This document shows positions 16,367 to 24,948 of a stretch of DNA of 64,000 nt, in pieces. How positions within the stretch are numbered: position 1 is the first letter of the stretch; each line of letters starts with the position of its first letter. The stretch is taken from positions 45,484 through 109,483 of the forward strand of contig JAVBTX010000021.1 of assembly GCA_031555935.1 (NCBI GenBank), read 5' to 3'. The notes below the pieces were generated by a model. That model searched no databases, was not told the DNA's origin, and saw only the letters and a list, made by a program, of their open reading frames with translations. This DNA comes from Roseburia_C sp031555935. GTDB taxonomy: Bacteria > Bacillota > Clostridia > Lachnospirales > Lachnospiraceae. The translations under genes were made by a program, and so were the position numbers.

Positions 16367-16383
16367 AAAAGAGAAAATTTACT

Positions 16384-16806
16384 CTATTTGATTTCAAAAT
16401 CCTCTGAACTAAAGTTGGAATAATATCGTCCTGACTGTGCAGTAAATTTTAAAACACAATAATCCGGGTCAGTTACTCCTCCCGGATAATACATCGTATC
16501 ACCCTCTTGCCAAATCATTTCCTTGCTGGCTGCATCTTCTAATACTTCCATCGTTCCTTTTAACATGACTCCACGATAGAACCGTTTGTCACAAAAATAG
16601 ATGCATGCTTTGGGGTTCTTGTGATATTGCGCTACACGCATGGATGAGGTGTTTGTTGTAAACATGAATGTCTTAATTCCTTCACGTTTTCTTGGCGGCA
16701 GCATTGCTTTCGAATTGGGAAATCCGTTTTCATCTACTGAGCTGATAAAAGAAACACCTTGCTTGTCAATTAAATTACTGATTGTCTTTTCTGCATCTCG
16801 CATCAT
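16384..16806 (-). CDS. Pyridoxamine 5'-phosphate oxidase-like (general stress) FMN-binding protein
   Basis: A 140-residue split-barrel flavoprotein homologue: GVSFISSVDENGFPNSKAML and IKTFMFTTNTSSMRVAQYHKNPKACIYF are the conserved strands of the PNPOx-like fold. These proteins bind FMN or similar cofactors; the substrate is unknown and true PdxH activity is unlikely because of the short length. It follows the HxlR regulator on the same strand and is probably controlled by it. Confidence 0.88.
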   Translation of the reverse strand: MMRDAEKTISNLIDKQGVSFISSVDENGFPNSKAMLPPRKREGIKTFMFTTNTSSMRVAQYHKNPKACIYFCDKRFYRGVMLKGTMEVLEDAASKEMIWQEGDTMYYPGGVTDPDYCVLKFTAQSGRYYSNFSSEDFEIK

Positions 16807-16862
16807 ATTATATACCTCCTATTTTTACTTGTAGGTTATATATCGTTTGGTAAATAGTCAAT

Positions 16863-16881
16863 TACCCACTTTTTTGTGGGT
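16863..16881. promoter_or_regulatory. Short palindrome between hxlR-like and PNPOx-like genes
   Basis: TACCCAC (16863-16869) and GTGGGTA (16875-16881) flank a T-run. It lies just after the HxlR stop and ~57 bp before the PNPOx start. A related TTTGTGGGAAT word occurs upstream of the HxlR start (about 17251). It may be an operator for the HxlR protein or a small terminator. Confidence 0.4.
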
Positions 16882-16885
16882 ATGA

Positions 16886-17224
16886 TTACAGTTCATCACT
16901 AATGACCTTTTCTTCCATAATTTCAGTTCCGATTTCCTGCATAATGGTTATGGCTTCCATCATCTTTTGACCACGTTTTGTAAGGCCATATTCCACCTTC
17001 AGCGGATAACCCTCATAAGTATGTTTTGCTATCATTTCAAATTCAATCAGTTCCTTTAACTGCTCCAGCAACATTTTTTGATTGATACCAATAATTTTGC
17101 TTTCAAGCTGTGATAATGATAATTCGCCTTTACTAAGCTGCCATAAAATGATTGGCTTCCACTTACCTTTTGTAATATCATGCGTTAATTCTAGTGGGCA
17201 GGTATATTTTTCTCGTATTTTCAT
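16886..17224 (-). CDS. HxlR-family winged-helix transcriptional regulator
   Basis: A 112-residue MarR/HxlR-type protein. CPLELTHDITKGKWKPIILWQL is the family signature with the conserved N-terminal Cys often used for redox or electrophile sensing; QKMLLEQLKELIEFEMIAKH is the recognition helix and wing. A single Cys is present at residue 9. It is immediately upstream of the PNPOx-like gene, its likely target. Confidence 0.93.
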   Translation of the reverse strand: MKIREKYTCPLELTHDITKGKWKPIILWQLSKGELSLSQLESKIIGINQKMLLEQLKELIEFEMIAKHTYEGYPLKVEYGLTKRGQKMMEAITIMQEIGTEIMEEKVISDEL

Positions 17225-17311
17225 CTCGTTACCTCTTGAATCTTATTCTATCCTTATTTGTGGGAATACCGTTAAATACTTTTTGCCACCTTGCTCCTCT
17301 AACTTCCATAT

Positions 17312-17845
17312 TTATAACGCCGTGCCCTTCTCTGGAACGAAAAATTCCGACATATCTACCTTTTCCAAGGAAAGTAAGTAGACCTTCCGATCAACTCCCC
17401 CCGCATATCCGGTCAGGCTTCCGTTCGTGCCGACCACCCGATGACAGGGAACAATAATCGAAACCACATTGTGTCCCACTGCACCGCCGACGGCCTGAGC
17501 TGACACATGAGATAATCCTTTTTGCTCTGCAATCCGCTTGGCAATTTGGCCATAGGTCATCGTCTGCCCATAAGGAATTTGCTGTAGAATCTCCCAAACC
17601 GCAAGGCGAAATGGGGAACCATTCATATGAATCGGCGGCATAAAATCCGGCTCGCGCCCAGAGAAATAGATATCCAGCCATTGCTTGGTCTGTTCAAAAA
17701 TGGGCAGTTCTCTTTTTTCGTGCTTGGGGTCAAGGCCTTTGGCATAATATTTCTGTCCATCAAACCAAAGCCCTGTCAGTCCAATATCATCAGCAGCAAG
17801 AAAAATATCGCCGATTGGCGATTCGTATGTAGCTGTGTACTGCAT
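17312..17845 (-). CDS. ogt: Methylated-DNA--protein-cysteine S-methyltransferase
   Basis: A 177-residue suicide repair enzyme that removes O6-alkyl groups from guanine. The C-terminal domain contains the acceptor motif IIVPCHRVVG with Cys134, preceded by QIPYGQTMTYGQIAKRI and the VGGAVGHN segment. The usual Pro in the NP motif is Val here. The N-terminal domain lacks the Ada transcription-factor modules, so it is the stand-alone Ogt type. Confidence 0.95.
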   Translation of the reverse strand: MQYTATYESPIGDIFLAADDIGLTGLWFDGQKYYAKGLDPKHEKRELPIFEQTKQWLDIYFSGREPDFMPPIHMNGSPFRLAVWEILQQIPYGQTMTYGQIAKRIAEQKGLSHVSAQAVGGAVGHNVVSIIVPCHRVVGTNGSLTGYAGGVDRKVYLLSLEKVDMSEFFVPEKGTAL

Positions 17846-17957
17846 ATCTTATACCTCCAGAATTTGTTTGTATTAATATCATCATACTCCAAATAATGGA
17901 TTTATGAAATAACGGATTTAAACCTTGACATTTTAATAAACACATGTCATTATAATT

Positions 17958-17979
17958 ATAAACTGACCGTTGGTCTGTA
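17958..17979. promoter_or_regulatory. Putative TetR operator, copy 1
   Basis: Matches AAACYGRCSGTTRGTCT with the local form CTGACCGTTGGTCTG, a short dyad (GACC-GTT-GGTC). It sits about 20 bp before the regulator start codon. The same motif recurs at 18666-18687 before the transporter gene. Confidence 0.65.
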
Positions 17980-17997
17980 AAAGGTGGTGAATCAATT

Positions 17998-18624
17998 GTG
18001 CGTAGGCATAAAGAGCCAGAAGTAAGAAAAAGCGAGTTATTGGATGCAGCACAAAAACTGTTTATTGAAAAGGGATATGCCAAAACAACCGTTACGGATA
18101 TCTTGAATGTCCATGGTTTATCAAAAGGCGTATTCTACTACTATTTCAAATCCAAAGAAGAAGTGATGGATGCAATCATTCAGCGAATGGTTGACGATGC
18201 GGTAGATAACGCCAAAAAGATTGTTGCAAATCCTGACATGACCCCACCCCAAAAGATATACGCCATTTTGATGGGACAGGGCCAGACTGAGGAAATGATC
18301 AAAGACAGAGAAGATATGGCACACGAATTCCATACCGCTGATAATGCGGAAATGCACCAAAAAAGTTTAGTTCAAAGTATAAAGTACCTCGCGCCTGTTA
18401 TGGCGGAAATACTCCAACAAGATACTGATACATTTTCCACTGATTTTCCACAGGAAACAGTTGCTCTATTTCTGGCGGCGGGACAATTTATCTTTGATGA
18501 AGGGCTATTTCAATGGAGTGAAGAAGAAAACACTCGGTATGCTATTGCTTTTATACAAATGATAGAAAAAACATTGGGCGTTCCATCGGGATATTTTAGT
18601 GATTTAACGAAAAAATTTGCATGA
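17998..18624 (+). CDS. TetR/AcrR-family transcriptional regulator
   Basis: A 208-residue repressor. The N-terminal helix-turn-helix is clear (ELLDAAQKLFIEKGYAKTTV, then GLSKGVFYYYFKSKEEVMDA). The start is GTG at 17998 with AAGGTGGTG upstream. The ligand domain is unassigned. It precedes an FtsX-type permease and an ABC ATPase on the same strand, and both it and the permease carry the same upstream motif, so it probably controls itself and the transporter. Confidence 0.92.
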   Translation: MRRHKEPEVRKSELLDAAQKLFIEKGYAKTTVTDILNVHGLSKGVFYYYFKSKEEVMDAIIQRMVDDAVDNAKKIVANPDMTPPQKIYAILMGQGQTEEMIKDREDMAHEFHTADNAEMHQKSLVQSIKYLAPVMAEILQQDTDTFSTDFPQETVALFLAAGQFIFDEGLFQWSEEENTRYAIAFIQMIEKTLGVPSGYFSDLTKKFA

Positions 18625-18665
18625 TACTGATTCATTTTGTATTGTGCATATTTTTTAACCCAGAT

Positions 18666-18687
18666 ATAAACCGGCGGTTAGTCTATA
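18666..18687. promoter_or_regulatory. Putative TetR operator, copy 2
   Basis: ATAAACCGGCGGTTAGTCTA aligns with copy 1, differing at five of 22 positions. It lies 42 bp upstream of the permease start, after the regulator gene. Confidence 0.65.
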
Positions 18688-18728
18688 TATTGCCAACAAC
18701 TATTAAAGAATGAGGAGGAGCCGTCATA

Positions 18729-21068
18729 ATGATTCGAAAAATGTTAAAGAAAGACATCTTAAGAAATAAGATTATTGTTGTAACCCTATTCCTGTTTATC
18801 ATGCTTGCAGCTTTATCAATTTCCAGCGCAATCGGAGTCATCAAAGAGATTTCCAGTGCAATGGAAAGCTTGTTTGAAAAAGCCAATATTCCCCATTTTA
18901 CACAGATGCACATTGGGGAAATCGACCAGCAAGCCATTGACCGTTTTGCCGCCGAACATGCTGAGCTTATCGAAAGTCATCAAACGGGGGAAATGCTTAA
19001 TATCGACGGTGCAAACATTTTTTTGGGGAACAATGAGCGTTCAGAAGCAGACAGCATACAGCAGAATGCTTTTGTAAAACAAAATACCGCGTTCGGGTTT
19101 TTACTCGACATGGATAATCATGTGTTACAACTTAACGATGGAGAAATCGCAGTACCGGTTTATCACAAACAGCAATATGATTTGCAAATAGGGGATACGG
19201 TCCGGATTCAGTCCGGAAATTTTAGCAAAGAATTTACCATTGTTTCTTTTCTCAGGGATGCACAAATGAATGTCGCCCTGGCTGAGTCAAAACGGTTTTT
19301 GGTGAGCGAGAGCGATTGGACTGCTCTATCCGAAAGCATTGGTGATATTGAGTATTTGATTGAATTTAGGTTACACAATGCGGTAAACGACATGGGAGCG
19401 TTTGAAAGCCTGTATCTGTCTGCTGGACTGCCACAAAAAGGCCAATCTATAACATATCCGTTGTATCGGGTAATTAATATGGTGTCAGATGGTATTGTGG
19501 CCGCAGTTATGATTCTTGTTGCTGTTTTATTGGTTCTGATTGCCCTCTTGTGTCTGCGGTTTACCATGATGGCCGCAATTGAGGAAGATTATCGGGAAAT
19601 TGGTGTCATGCGGGCCATTGGCATTCATCACAAGGAAATAGGAAAACTGTATCTCACAAAATATGTCGTTATGGCAGCGGTTGCATGTATTGGCGGTTAT
19701 GCGCTTTCTTTCATTATGAACAACATATTTACGGCAAATATTAATCTGTACATGGGAGAAACTGAAAAAACAATATTTGGCAGACTACTGCCCATCCTCG
19801 GCGCAGGATTTGTTTTCCTTGCCGTCGTGTTCTTCTGCCAGTTGGTACTCCGCCGCTTCCGGCGCATCTCTGCGGTAGAGGCCATCCGCACCGGAAGCTC
19901 ACAGGGTAGCGGGAAAACAGGCCGAAAAAGCTTTCCGCTGTATAAAAGTAAAACCTCAAATGTAAACATATTTCTTGGCATAAAAGAAGTGTCCCAGCAT
20001 TTTAAGACATATGGATTATTGTGCTTTGTTTACACTATTTGCATGTTTTTGATAATCCTTCCATTGAACATGCAAAACACCATTCAGTCTCCGGATTATA
20101 TTACCTATATGGGCGTAGGACGAAGTGATATGCGAATCGATATACAGCGTGGTGACATGAACAGCCAGTATAACGACATCATGACGTATCTGCAAAACGA
20201 TGGGGAAATTGATAAGTATGCCAGCTTTTTTACCGGCATGTATGAAGCATTGGGCCCAGATGGGATGTATGAAAGAATCCGGATAGAGAGCGGAGATTTT
20301 TCCGTATTTCCGCTTGAATACTCACAAGGCTCTGCACCAATCAGACAAGGAGAAATCGCCCTGTCTGCGATGAATGCAGATGCATTCGGAAAAAAAATCG
20401 GTGAAACATTAACCGTTTTGGTAAACGGACAAGAACAGCATTTAACGGTCTGTGGAATTTATCAGGATACGACATATGCTGGAAAAACGGCCAAAGCAGT
20501 CCTGCCCCATGACCCGGAAAACATCCTTTGGTATATTGTGTACATGGATATAAAAGACGGTGCCGATATTTCTGCAAAGATGGCAGAATACACCCTGGCC
20601 TTTTCCGAGACCCAAGTAAATGAGGTGGGTGAGGTGGTCCGGCAGGTAATGGGAAGTGTTATCGAGTTACTTAAATCAGTGACGATATTTGCCGTTGGGA
20701 TTGCCATCGGAATCGCGGCACTGATAACCGCAATGTTTTTCAAAATGCTTACGGCAAAGGAATCTTCGCAAATTTCAATCATGCGGAGCATCGGATTTTC
20801 GATGAAAGATATACAGGTTCAGTACATCACCCGGGCGATGATTGTCCTTGCCATTGGCATCGTCCTGGGAACGCTGTTGGTGGGGACACTTGGGCAAAGG
20901 CTGGCCGCTCTGATCATTCCGGGCGTATCAAACATACAATTTATGGTCAATCCGTTTGTTGCGTATCTCCTCTGCCCAATGTCCATCATAGTGGCGATTA
21001 TCGTCACATTATGGCTCGTAGTCGCCCCAATGAAAAAAGCAAGCGGATTCATTATGTCCGCGGAATAA
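18729..21068 (+). CDS. ABC transporter permease, FtsX/MacB type (two FtsX domains)
   Basis: A 779-residue membrane protein. An N-terminal helix (about 15-40) precedes an extracellular domain, then three helices (about 250-380) with the first FtsX core (MMAAIEEDYREIGVMRAIGIHHKEIGKLY). After a linker, a helix (about 430-450), a second extracellular domain and three more helices follow with the second core (SSQISIMRSIGFSMKDIQVQY). The duplicated architecture is that of peptide or lipid exporters and antimicrobial-resistance modules of Firmicutes. GGAGGAG precedes the start. The ATPase gene follows 13 bp later. Confidence 0.92.
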   Translation: MIRKMLKKDILRNKIIVVTLFLFIMLAALSISSAIGVIKEISSAMESLFEKANIPHFTQMHIGEIDQQAIDRFAAEHAELIESHQTGEMLNIDGANIFLGNNERSEADSIQQNAFVKQNTAFGFLLDMDNHVLQLNDGEIAVPVYHKQQYDLQIGDTVRIQSGNFSKEFTIVSFLRDAQMNVALAESKRFLVSESDWTALSESIGDIEYLIEFRLHNAVNDMGAFESLYLSAGLPQKGQSITYPLYRVINMVSDGIVAAVMILVAVLLVLIALLCLRFTMMAAIEEDYREIGVMRAIGIHHKEIGKLYLTKYVVMAAVACIGGYALSFIMNNIFTANINLYMGETEKTIFGRLLPILGAGFVFLAVVFFCQLVLRRFRRISAVEAIRTGSSQGSGKTGRKSFPLYKSKTSNVNIFLGIKEVSQHFKTYGLLCFVYTICMFLIILPLNMQNTIQSPDYITYMGVGRSDMRIDIQRGDMNSQYNDIMTYLQNDGEIDKYASFFTGMYEALGPDGMYERIRIESGDFSVFPLEYSQGSAPIRQGEIALSAMNADAFGKKIGETLTVLVNGQEQHLTVCGIYQDTTYAGKTAKAVLPHDPENILWYIVYMDIKDGADISAKMAEYTLAFSETQVNEVGEVVRQVMGSVIELLKSVTIFAVGIAIGIAALITAMFFKMLTAKESSQISIMRSIGFSMKDIQVQYITRAMIVLAIGIVLGTLLVGTLGQRLAALIIPGVSNIQFMVNPFVAYLLCPMSIIVAIIVTLWLVVAPMKKASGFIMSAE

Positions 21069-21081
21069 GGAGGATTTTAAA

Positions 21082-21849
21082 ATGAACAACATACTGAAAG
21101 CAAGAAAATTAAACAAAACCTACACTATCGGTAAAAACAATAGCCAACCGGTTTTGCGTAACGTGGATTTGGATATTAGTCAGGGGGAGTTTGTGTCCGT
21201 CATGGGACCGTCTGGTTCAGGCAAATCCACGCTGCTCTATAATATCAGCGGGATGGACCGCATGACCTCCGGCAGTGTAAACTTTTGTGATAAAGAGATT
21301 GGCGAAATGAGCGAAGATGCATTGTCAAAGCTGCGCTTGAAAATGATGGGTTTTATCTTCCAGCAAAGCAGCCTGCTGGGAAACCTAAATATTTTTGACA
21401 ATATTGTCCTCTCCGCTTTTATGACGAAAGCCGAGAGCCGCCAGGCAATAAACGAACGAGCCACACGGCTGATGGAACAAACGGGGATTCTGGAATTGAA
21501 GGACAATCATATTACCCAGGCATCTGGCGGGCAGCTTCAACGGGCGGCAATTTGCAGGGCACTAATCAACAACCCGCAGATTGTTTTTGGCGACGAACCA
21601 ACAGGCGCATTAAATTCAAAAGCGGCAGGGGAAGTAATGGATATTTTAGCGGAATTTAATCTGTCTGGCACGACGATTCTGCTCGTTACCCATGATGCAA
21701 AGGTGGCAGCAAAGACTGAGCGGATTCTATATATGTCGGATGGCGTTATCACTGGGGAGAAACAGCTTGGTAAATACTCCAAAGCAGGAACCGATTTAAA
21801 AAGCCGTGAAAATGAACTTTCCTCATGGCTGATGAAGATGGGTTTTTAG
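21082..21849 (+). CDS. ABC transporter ATP-binding protein, MacB/LolD type
   Basis: A 255-residue ATPase partner of the FtsX permease. Walker A is GPSGSGKSTLL, the signature is ASGGQLQRAAICRAL, and Walker B with the catalytic Glu is IVFGDEPTGALNS; the switch histidine is in LVTHD. ATP hydrolysis would drive the mechanotransmission movement of the permease. The C-terminal extension (SRENELSSWLMKMGF) is longer than in minimal LolD proteins. Confidence 0.95.
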   Translation: MNNILKARKLNKTYTIGKNNSQPVLRNVDLDISQGEFVSVMGPSGSGKSTLLYNISGMDRMTSGSVNFCDKEIGEMSEDALSKLRLKMMGFIFQQSSLLGNLNIFDNIVLSAFMTKAESRQAINERATRLMEQTGILELKDNHITQASGGQLQRAAICRALINNPQIVFGDEPTGALNSKAAGEVMDILAEFNLSGTTILLVTHDAKVAAKTERILYMSDGVITGEKQLGKYSKAGTDLKSRENELSSWLMKMGF

Positions 21850-21910
21850 CTGATAGAAAAAAGCTGAGCCGATAATTGTGAGTAAACACAGTTATCGACT
21901 CTGCTATCAG
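21850..21910. terminator. Long hairpin between convergent genes
   Basis: CTGATAG (21850-21856) pairs with CTATCAG (21904-21910), and inside it GAGCCGATAATTGTG pairs imperfectly with CACAGTTATCGACTC. It begins directly after the ATPase stop and reaches into the last codons of the minus-strand gene, serving both directions. No T-run follows. Confidence 0.6.
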
Positions 21911-22380
21911 CACGATGCCTCTCTTCGATGCTGCAAATGTATCCCAATATGACCGATTCCCAACAAAATAACCGATATCATCATCCAAATAACCTTACCA
22001 TAGACGCCAAGCAAAAAGAAAGCCAGCACTGGCAGCGTTGCTCCCGCAACCGGAACTCCCATAAAGCTGCTGTAAAAATCGGTTAACGTTCGGTTGCTGC
22101 GGAAATATCGCACCCACCATAATTCATACATCACCATTAGTATTATTGATGCAATTAGCCACCAAGACCAATTCGTCCATTTATGGACATTGAAATCAGA
22201 GAATATTAAGGCACAACAGCTTGTTAATGCCTGCCCCACACGCTCACAAAATAACAAGATTTTATTTTCGTTCTCATAGGAATATCCCTGAGGCTGCTTT
22301 TTACTCCAAATTATATTGGGTATAAAAAGCATGGCTAAAAATAGTAAGCCAACATACGAAAAGCCAAAATGTCCTAACAT
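21907..22380 (-). CDS. Unknown four-helix membrane protein
   Basis: A 157-residue protein with hydrophobic helices near residues 5-25, 45-62, 70-90 and 112-145, and aromatic patches (WTNWSWWLIASI, MYELWWVRYF). I do not recognise the family with certainty; it could be a small Firmicutes integral membrane protein of unknown function. It is last in a run of small membrane genes downstream of an XRE regulator. Confidence 0.7.
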   Translation of the reverse strand: MLGHFGFSYVGLLFLAMLFIPNIIWSKKQPQGYSYENENKILLFCERVGQALTSCCALIFSDFNVHKWTNWSWWLIASIILMVMYELWWVRYFRSNRTLTDFYSSFMGVPVAGATLPVLAFFLLGVYGKVIWMMISVILLGIGHIGIHLQHRREASC

Positions 22381-22417
22381 TTAAATACCCTCCTCTATTG
22401 CCAAAAGTTCATTCAGT

Positions 22418-22744
22418 TTATTTTATCATATTATTACTACAAATGGTACATGCTAAAATCTCTACGATTGCTACTGCTCCGAAGATTCCCCACGGAATAA
22501 TCCAGGAAATAGCCGGGGGCATTTCAAATTGATAAAATGTTGCTATAAGTAGAATAACAGATATAGCACTTGTACCGCCACCCACAACCCGGCAAAGCCT
22601 TTTTACGTTGTACCTTTGTTTTTCTTCTTTGCTCATCATATTATACCCCGCTATCAGAAAACTTCCTTTTCCCATTAACAAAGTGATTGATATTATGGCA
22701 AACAGAGCGTCAACTACCCAAATTAACCAAACTGGTCCATTCAT
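22418..22744 (-). CDS. DUF3784-like small membrane protein
   Basis: A 108-residue protein with three hydrophobic helices. The segment GKGSFLIAGYNMMSKEEKQRY followed by KRLCRVVGG is the conserved region of DUF3784 proteins. Function is unknown. It is separated by 15 bp from the neighbouring DUF6773-like gene, suggesting one operon with the XRE regulator. Confidence 0.8.
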   Translation of the reverse strand: MNGPVWLIWVVDALFAIISITLLMGKGSFLIAGYNMMSKEEKQRYNVKRLCRVVGGGTSAISVILLIATFYQFEMPPAISWIIPWGIFGAVAIVEILACTICSNNMIK

Positions 22745-22759
22745 GTCACTACCTCCTTA

Positions 22760-23200
22760 TTAATCATTTTCTTGTTTCGCATTATTTTTTGTTTTTAGTT
22801 TATAGGCAAGAAACACGGCGATAAACATGACACCATAAATAATGCCTAATGCACTGTCTGTGATTTTTCCATCCGCAATTATCCCTACTTGTTGGAATAT
22901 AAAATCATAGCTGCATGCCACTATCGAAATTACACCGAATAGACCGAGAAAATAGATAGAAAGCTTTTGTCTTTTCTCTGTCAGGGGATATATGTCGTAG
23001 CAGATAAATTCAATACTACACAACATAACCACGAAAAGAATAATCGTCAATTCCGGCCATTTCCCCGATGCCCACTCTATTCCACACGAATATAACAAAG
23101 TATTGACAAGTAGAAGGCCTATAAGGGTAAATAAGCCGTGCTTAAATACATTACCCCTTTTTAATAATTGGAATTCATCTAAGTTTTTTACTTTTAACAT
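22760..23200 (-). CDS. DUF6773-like membrane protein
   Basis: A 146-residue protein with about four helices. The ATG at 23200 is chosen because GGGAGGAAT lies just before it; an in-frame TTG upstream is inside the binding site. The start LKVKNLDEFQLLKRGNVFKHGLF and the C-terminal LALKL-type tail are typical of small proteins paired with XRE regulators in Firmicutes. Only 2 bp separate it from the regulator gene. Function unknown. Confidence 0.75.
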   Translation of the reverse strand: MLKVKNLDEFQLLKRGNVFKHGLFTLIGLLLVNTLLYSCGIEWASGKWPELTIILFVVMLCSIEFICYDIYPLTEKRQKLSIYFLGLFGVISIVACSYDFIFQQVGIIADGKITDSALGIIYGVMFIAVFLAYKLKTKNNAKQEND

Positions 23201-23202
23201 TG

Positions 23203-23400
23203 CTATTCCTCCCAAAATAATTCATCTAGGGTTTTTCCCAAAACCTTACATATTTCTATACAGAGTTTTACTGACGGATAGTAATCACCTTTTTCAATCG
23301 CGTTCATTGTTTGCCGGCTAACGCCGATTGCCTCCGCCAAGTCCTTCTGTGTCATATCGAGTGCTGCTCGTGCCGCTTTTACCTTTAGATTTTTTGCCAC
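23203..23400 (-). CDS. Short XRE (Cro/CI) family regulator
   Basis: A 65-residue single-domain DNA-binding protein. ARAALDMTQKDLAEAIGVSRQTMNAIEKGDYYPSVKL is the complete helix-turn-helix. The tail LGKTLDELFWEE is characteristic of this group. It heads the two- to three-gene membrane-protein run and probably regulates it. Confidence 0.93.
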   Translation of the reverse strand: MAKNLKVKAARAALDMTQKDLAEAIGVSRQTMNAIEKGDYYPSVKLCIEICKVLGKTLDELFWEE

Positions 23401-23546
23401 AATGCTTTTATCCCTGCCTTTTCGTGTACTAATTGCTTATATACTTAACATAACATTGATAAACCAGAAAGTCAAGTAACTTTGACATTTATTAAACAAA
23501 TCTTTACACGCGGTTTACAATTCAGTCAGGGCATTTTGAGACATAA

Positions 23547-23580
23547 AAAATCCGAAAATCTTTCATGATTTTCGGATTTT
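23547..23580 (-). terminator. Terminator of the XRE/membrane gene
   Basis: Perfect 14-bp stem AAAATCCGAAAATC / GATTTTCGGATTTT with loop TTTCAT, followed by a T-run on the minus strand. It begins 22 bp after the stop codon at 23602. Confidence 0.85.
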
Positions 23581-23601
23581 AGTGTTACCGTCACAGCAAT
23601 A

Positions 23602-24438
23602 TTAATTTCTTTTTTGCCGAGCAATATCTATAATAAAGAGAATAATAGCGACGATGGTTATCGATATAATCTTTATCATAGTCTGTACATCAAACAATGG
23701 CTGACCCAGCATGTCTGCAATGATAACGTTTATGAAAACGTCGACCGGACATATCAGCAGCACCAAAATCGCACTTGCAAGCAGCTTCCTTTTCTTGAGC
23801 TTTTTGAATAAGAAGTAAGCAACCCAAACTAACCCAAGTGAAAGCGGTGTGACCCGAATACCCAGTGGAAAAACCGGATTCGTATACTCCGTTATTCTAG
23901 CAATCGCAAGGTCTAACACATATAGAAAAGGAACAATAAAAACACTTAATGTCAACAGTGAACCGACAATGCCTTTCGCGCCATATTTAATTGCCGGGAA
24001 AAACACGAGCCACGCAAAAATGCAGGCACTAATCGGTATCAACGACCATGTAAATCCACCCGAAACCGCTACATTTACAATTGAAACCACAGCAATACCA
24101 ATTAACAGTGAAATCGTAAAGGCCGCACTCCAAATATTTTGGTTCAACACTATCTTTCGTTTTGCTGTTTTCTCGCCATACTCCAAAGCATTGACTACAC
24201 TGACTTCTACATTTGCAGACTCTGCACCAGTTTTTTCGCCGTTTAATAATTCTGTTGTTGTAACACCAAAAATATTAGAAAGCGGAGATAATAGTGAAAT
24301 GTCAGGACAGCTTAACCCGCGCTCCCATTTTGAAACTGCCTTATCACTGACATTCAATTTTGCTGCCAACTCTTTTTGTGTCATCTGATGTGACTTTCTC
24401 AATTCTGAAATAAATTGTCCCATCTTTTCATTATTCAT
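23602..24438 (-). CDS. XRE regulator fused to a multi-helix membrane domain
   Basis: A 278-residue protein. The ATG at 24438 follows AGGAGG; upstream ATGs are inside the leader. The N-terminus has an XRE domain (GQFISELRKSHQMTQKELAAKLNVSDKAVSKWERGLSCPDISLLSPLSNIFGV is the full span, residues about 6-58). About six transmembrane segments occupy the rest (about 100-275). This one-component design couples a membrane sensor to a DNA-binding domain; the signal is unknown. A long leader (24439-24625) separates it from the decayed Rpn gene. Confidence 0.9.
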   Translation of the reverse strand: MNNEKMGQFISELRKSHQMTQKELAAKLNVSDKAVSKWERGLSCPDISLLSPLSNIFGVTTTELLNGEKTGAESANVEVSVVNALEYGEKTAKRKIVLNQNIWSAAFTISLLIGIAVVSIVNVAVSGGFTWSLIPISACIFAWLVFFPAIKYGAKGIVGSLLTLSVFIVPFLYVLDLAIARITEYTNPVFPLGIRVTPLSLGLVWVAYFLFKKLKKRKLLASAILVLLICPVDVFINVIIADMLGQPLFDVQTMIKIISITIVAIILFIIDIARQKRN

Positions 24439-24573
24439 AAGTAAAATACCTCCTAGTGTTAATAAGTCCATTATACAACAAAAATGTGATATAGAAAGAA
24501 GCTTCTAGTGGAATTATGTGAAGTAAACCAACGGTAGATATTGATTAATAAGTCAAAAATTGTGTAAATCAAG

Positions 24574-24606
24574 TAGAAGGCAGGTTATTTACTCACCTAC
24601 CTTCTA
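24574..24606. terminator. Hairpin downstream of the decayed Rpn-type gene
   Basis: TAGAAGGCAGGT (24574-24585) pairs with ACCTACCTTCTA (24595-24606) with one mismatch. It lies 20 bp past the terminal stop of the pseudogene. No clear T-run follows on the minus strand. Confidence 0.5.
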
Positions 24607-24625
24607 TTGCATTTTATAATTTTTT

Positions 24626-24922
24626 TTATTCTAGAACTTTTTCTACAACATCTAAGCTTACTCCACAAATGGCTGCAATCTCTTCCGGCTTTTTATTTTG
24701 AAGATGAAGTTTAAAAATTTGCTTTGCCTGCTATAATCCACGCTCCATCCCACGCTCTTCAGCACTACCCATCTGGGTATTATAATCCCTCACCGCCTTC
24801 TCTCTCGCTTCGTATTCTATTCGTTTTCGCTCTTCAGCACTCAAGTTCATCAATGCTTGGTATGCTTCGTCTAGATATTCGTTTGTCTTTGCCATACACT
24901 CGAAATCCTCCTTCTCTTTCAT
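24626..24922 (-). pseudogene. C-terminal remnant of an Rpn / PD-(D/E)XK transposase-like protein with internal stop
   Basis: The frame begins MKEKEDFECMAKTNEYL, then AYQALMNLSAEERKRIEYEAREKAVRDYNTQMG and SAEERGMERGL, the typical coiled C-terminus of Rpn-family (recombination-promoting nuclease) proteins. A TAG (about 24731-24733) interrupts it, but the same frame continues as QAKQIFKLHLQNKKPEEIAAICG and ends VVEKVLE, the usual family end. A stop codon lies directly before the first Met and the whole N-terminal nuclease domain is missing. It is a decayed, non-functional copy unless the TAG is read through. Confidence 0.8.
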
Positions 24923-24948
24923 TTAGAATAAGCGGCTTCAACGACCAA

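Noticed and set aside
24731..24922. A stand-alone 63-residue gene
   Set aside because: Its frame continues beyond the TAG with the rest of an Rpn-type C-terminus, and the N-terminal part is lacking; it is a pseudogene fragment.
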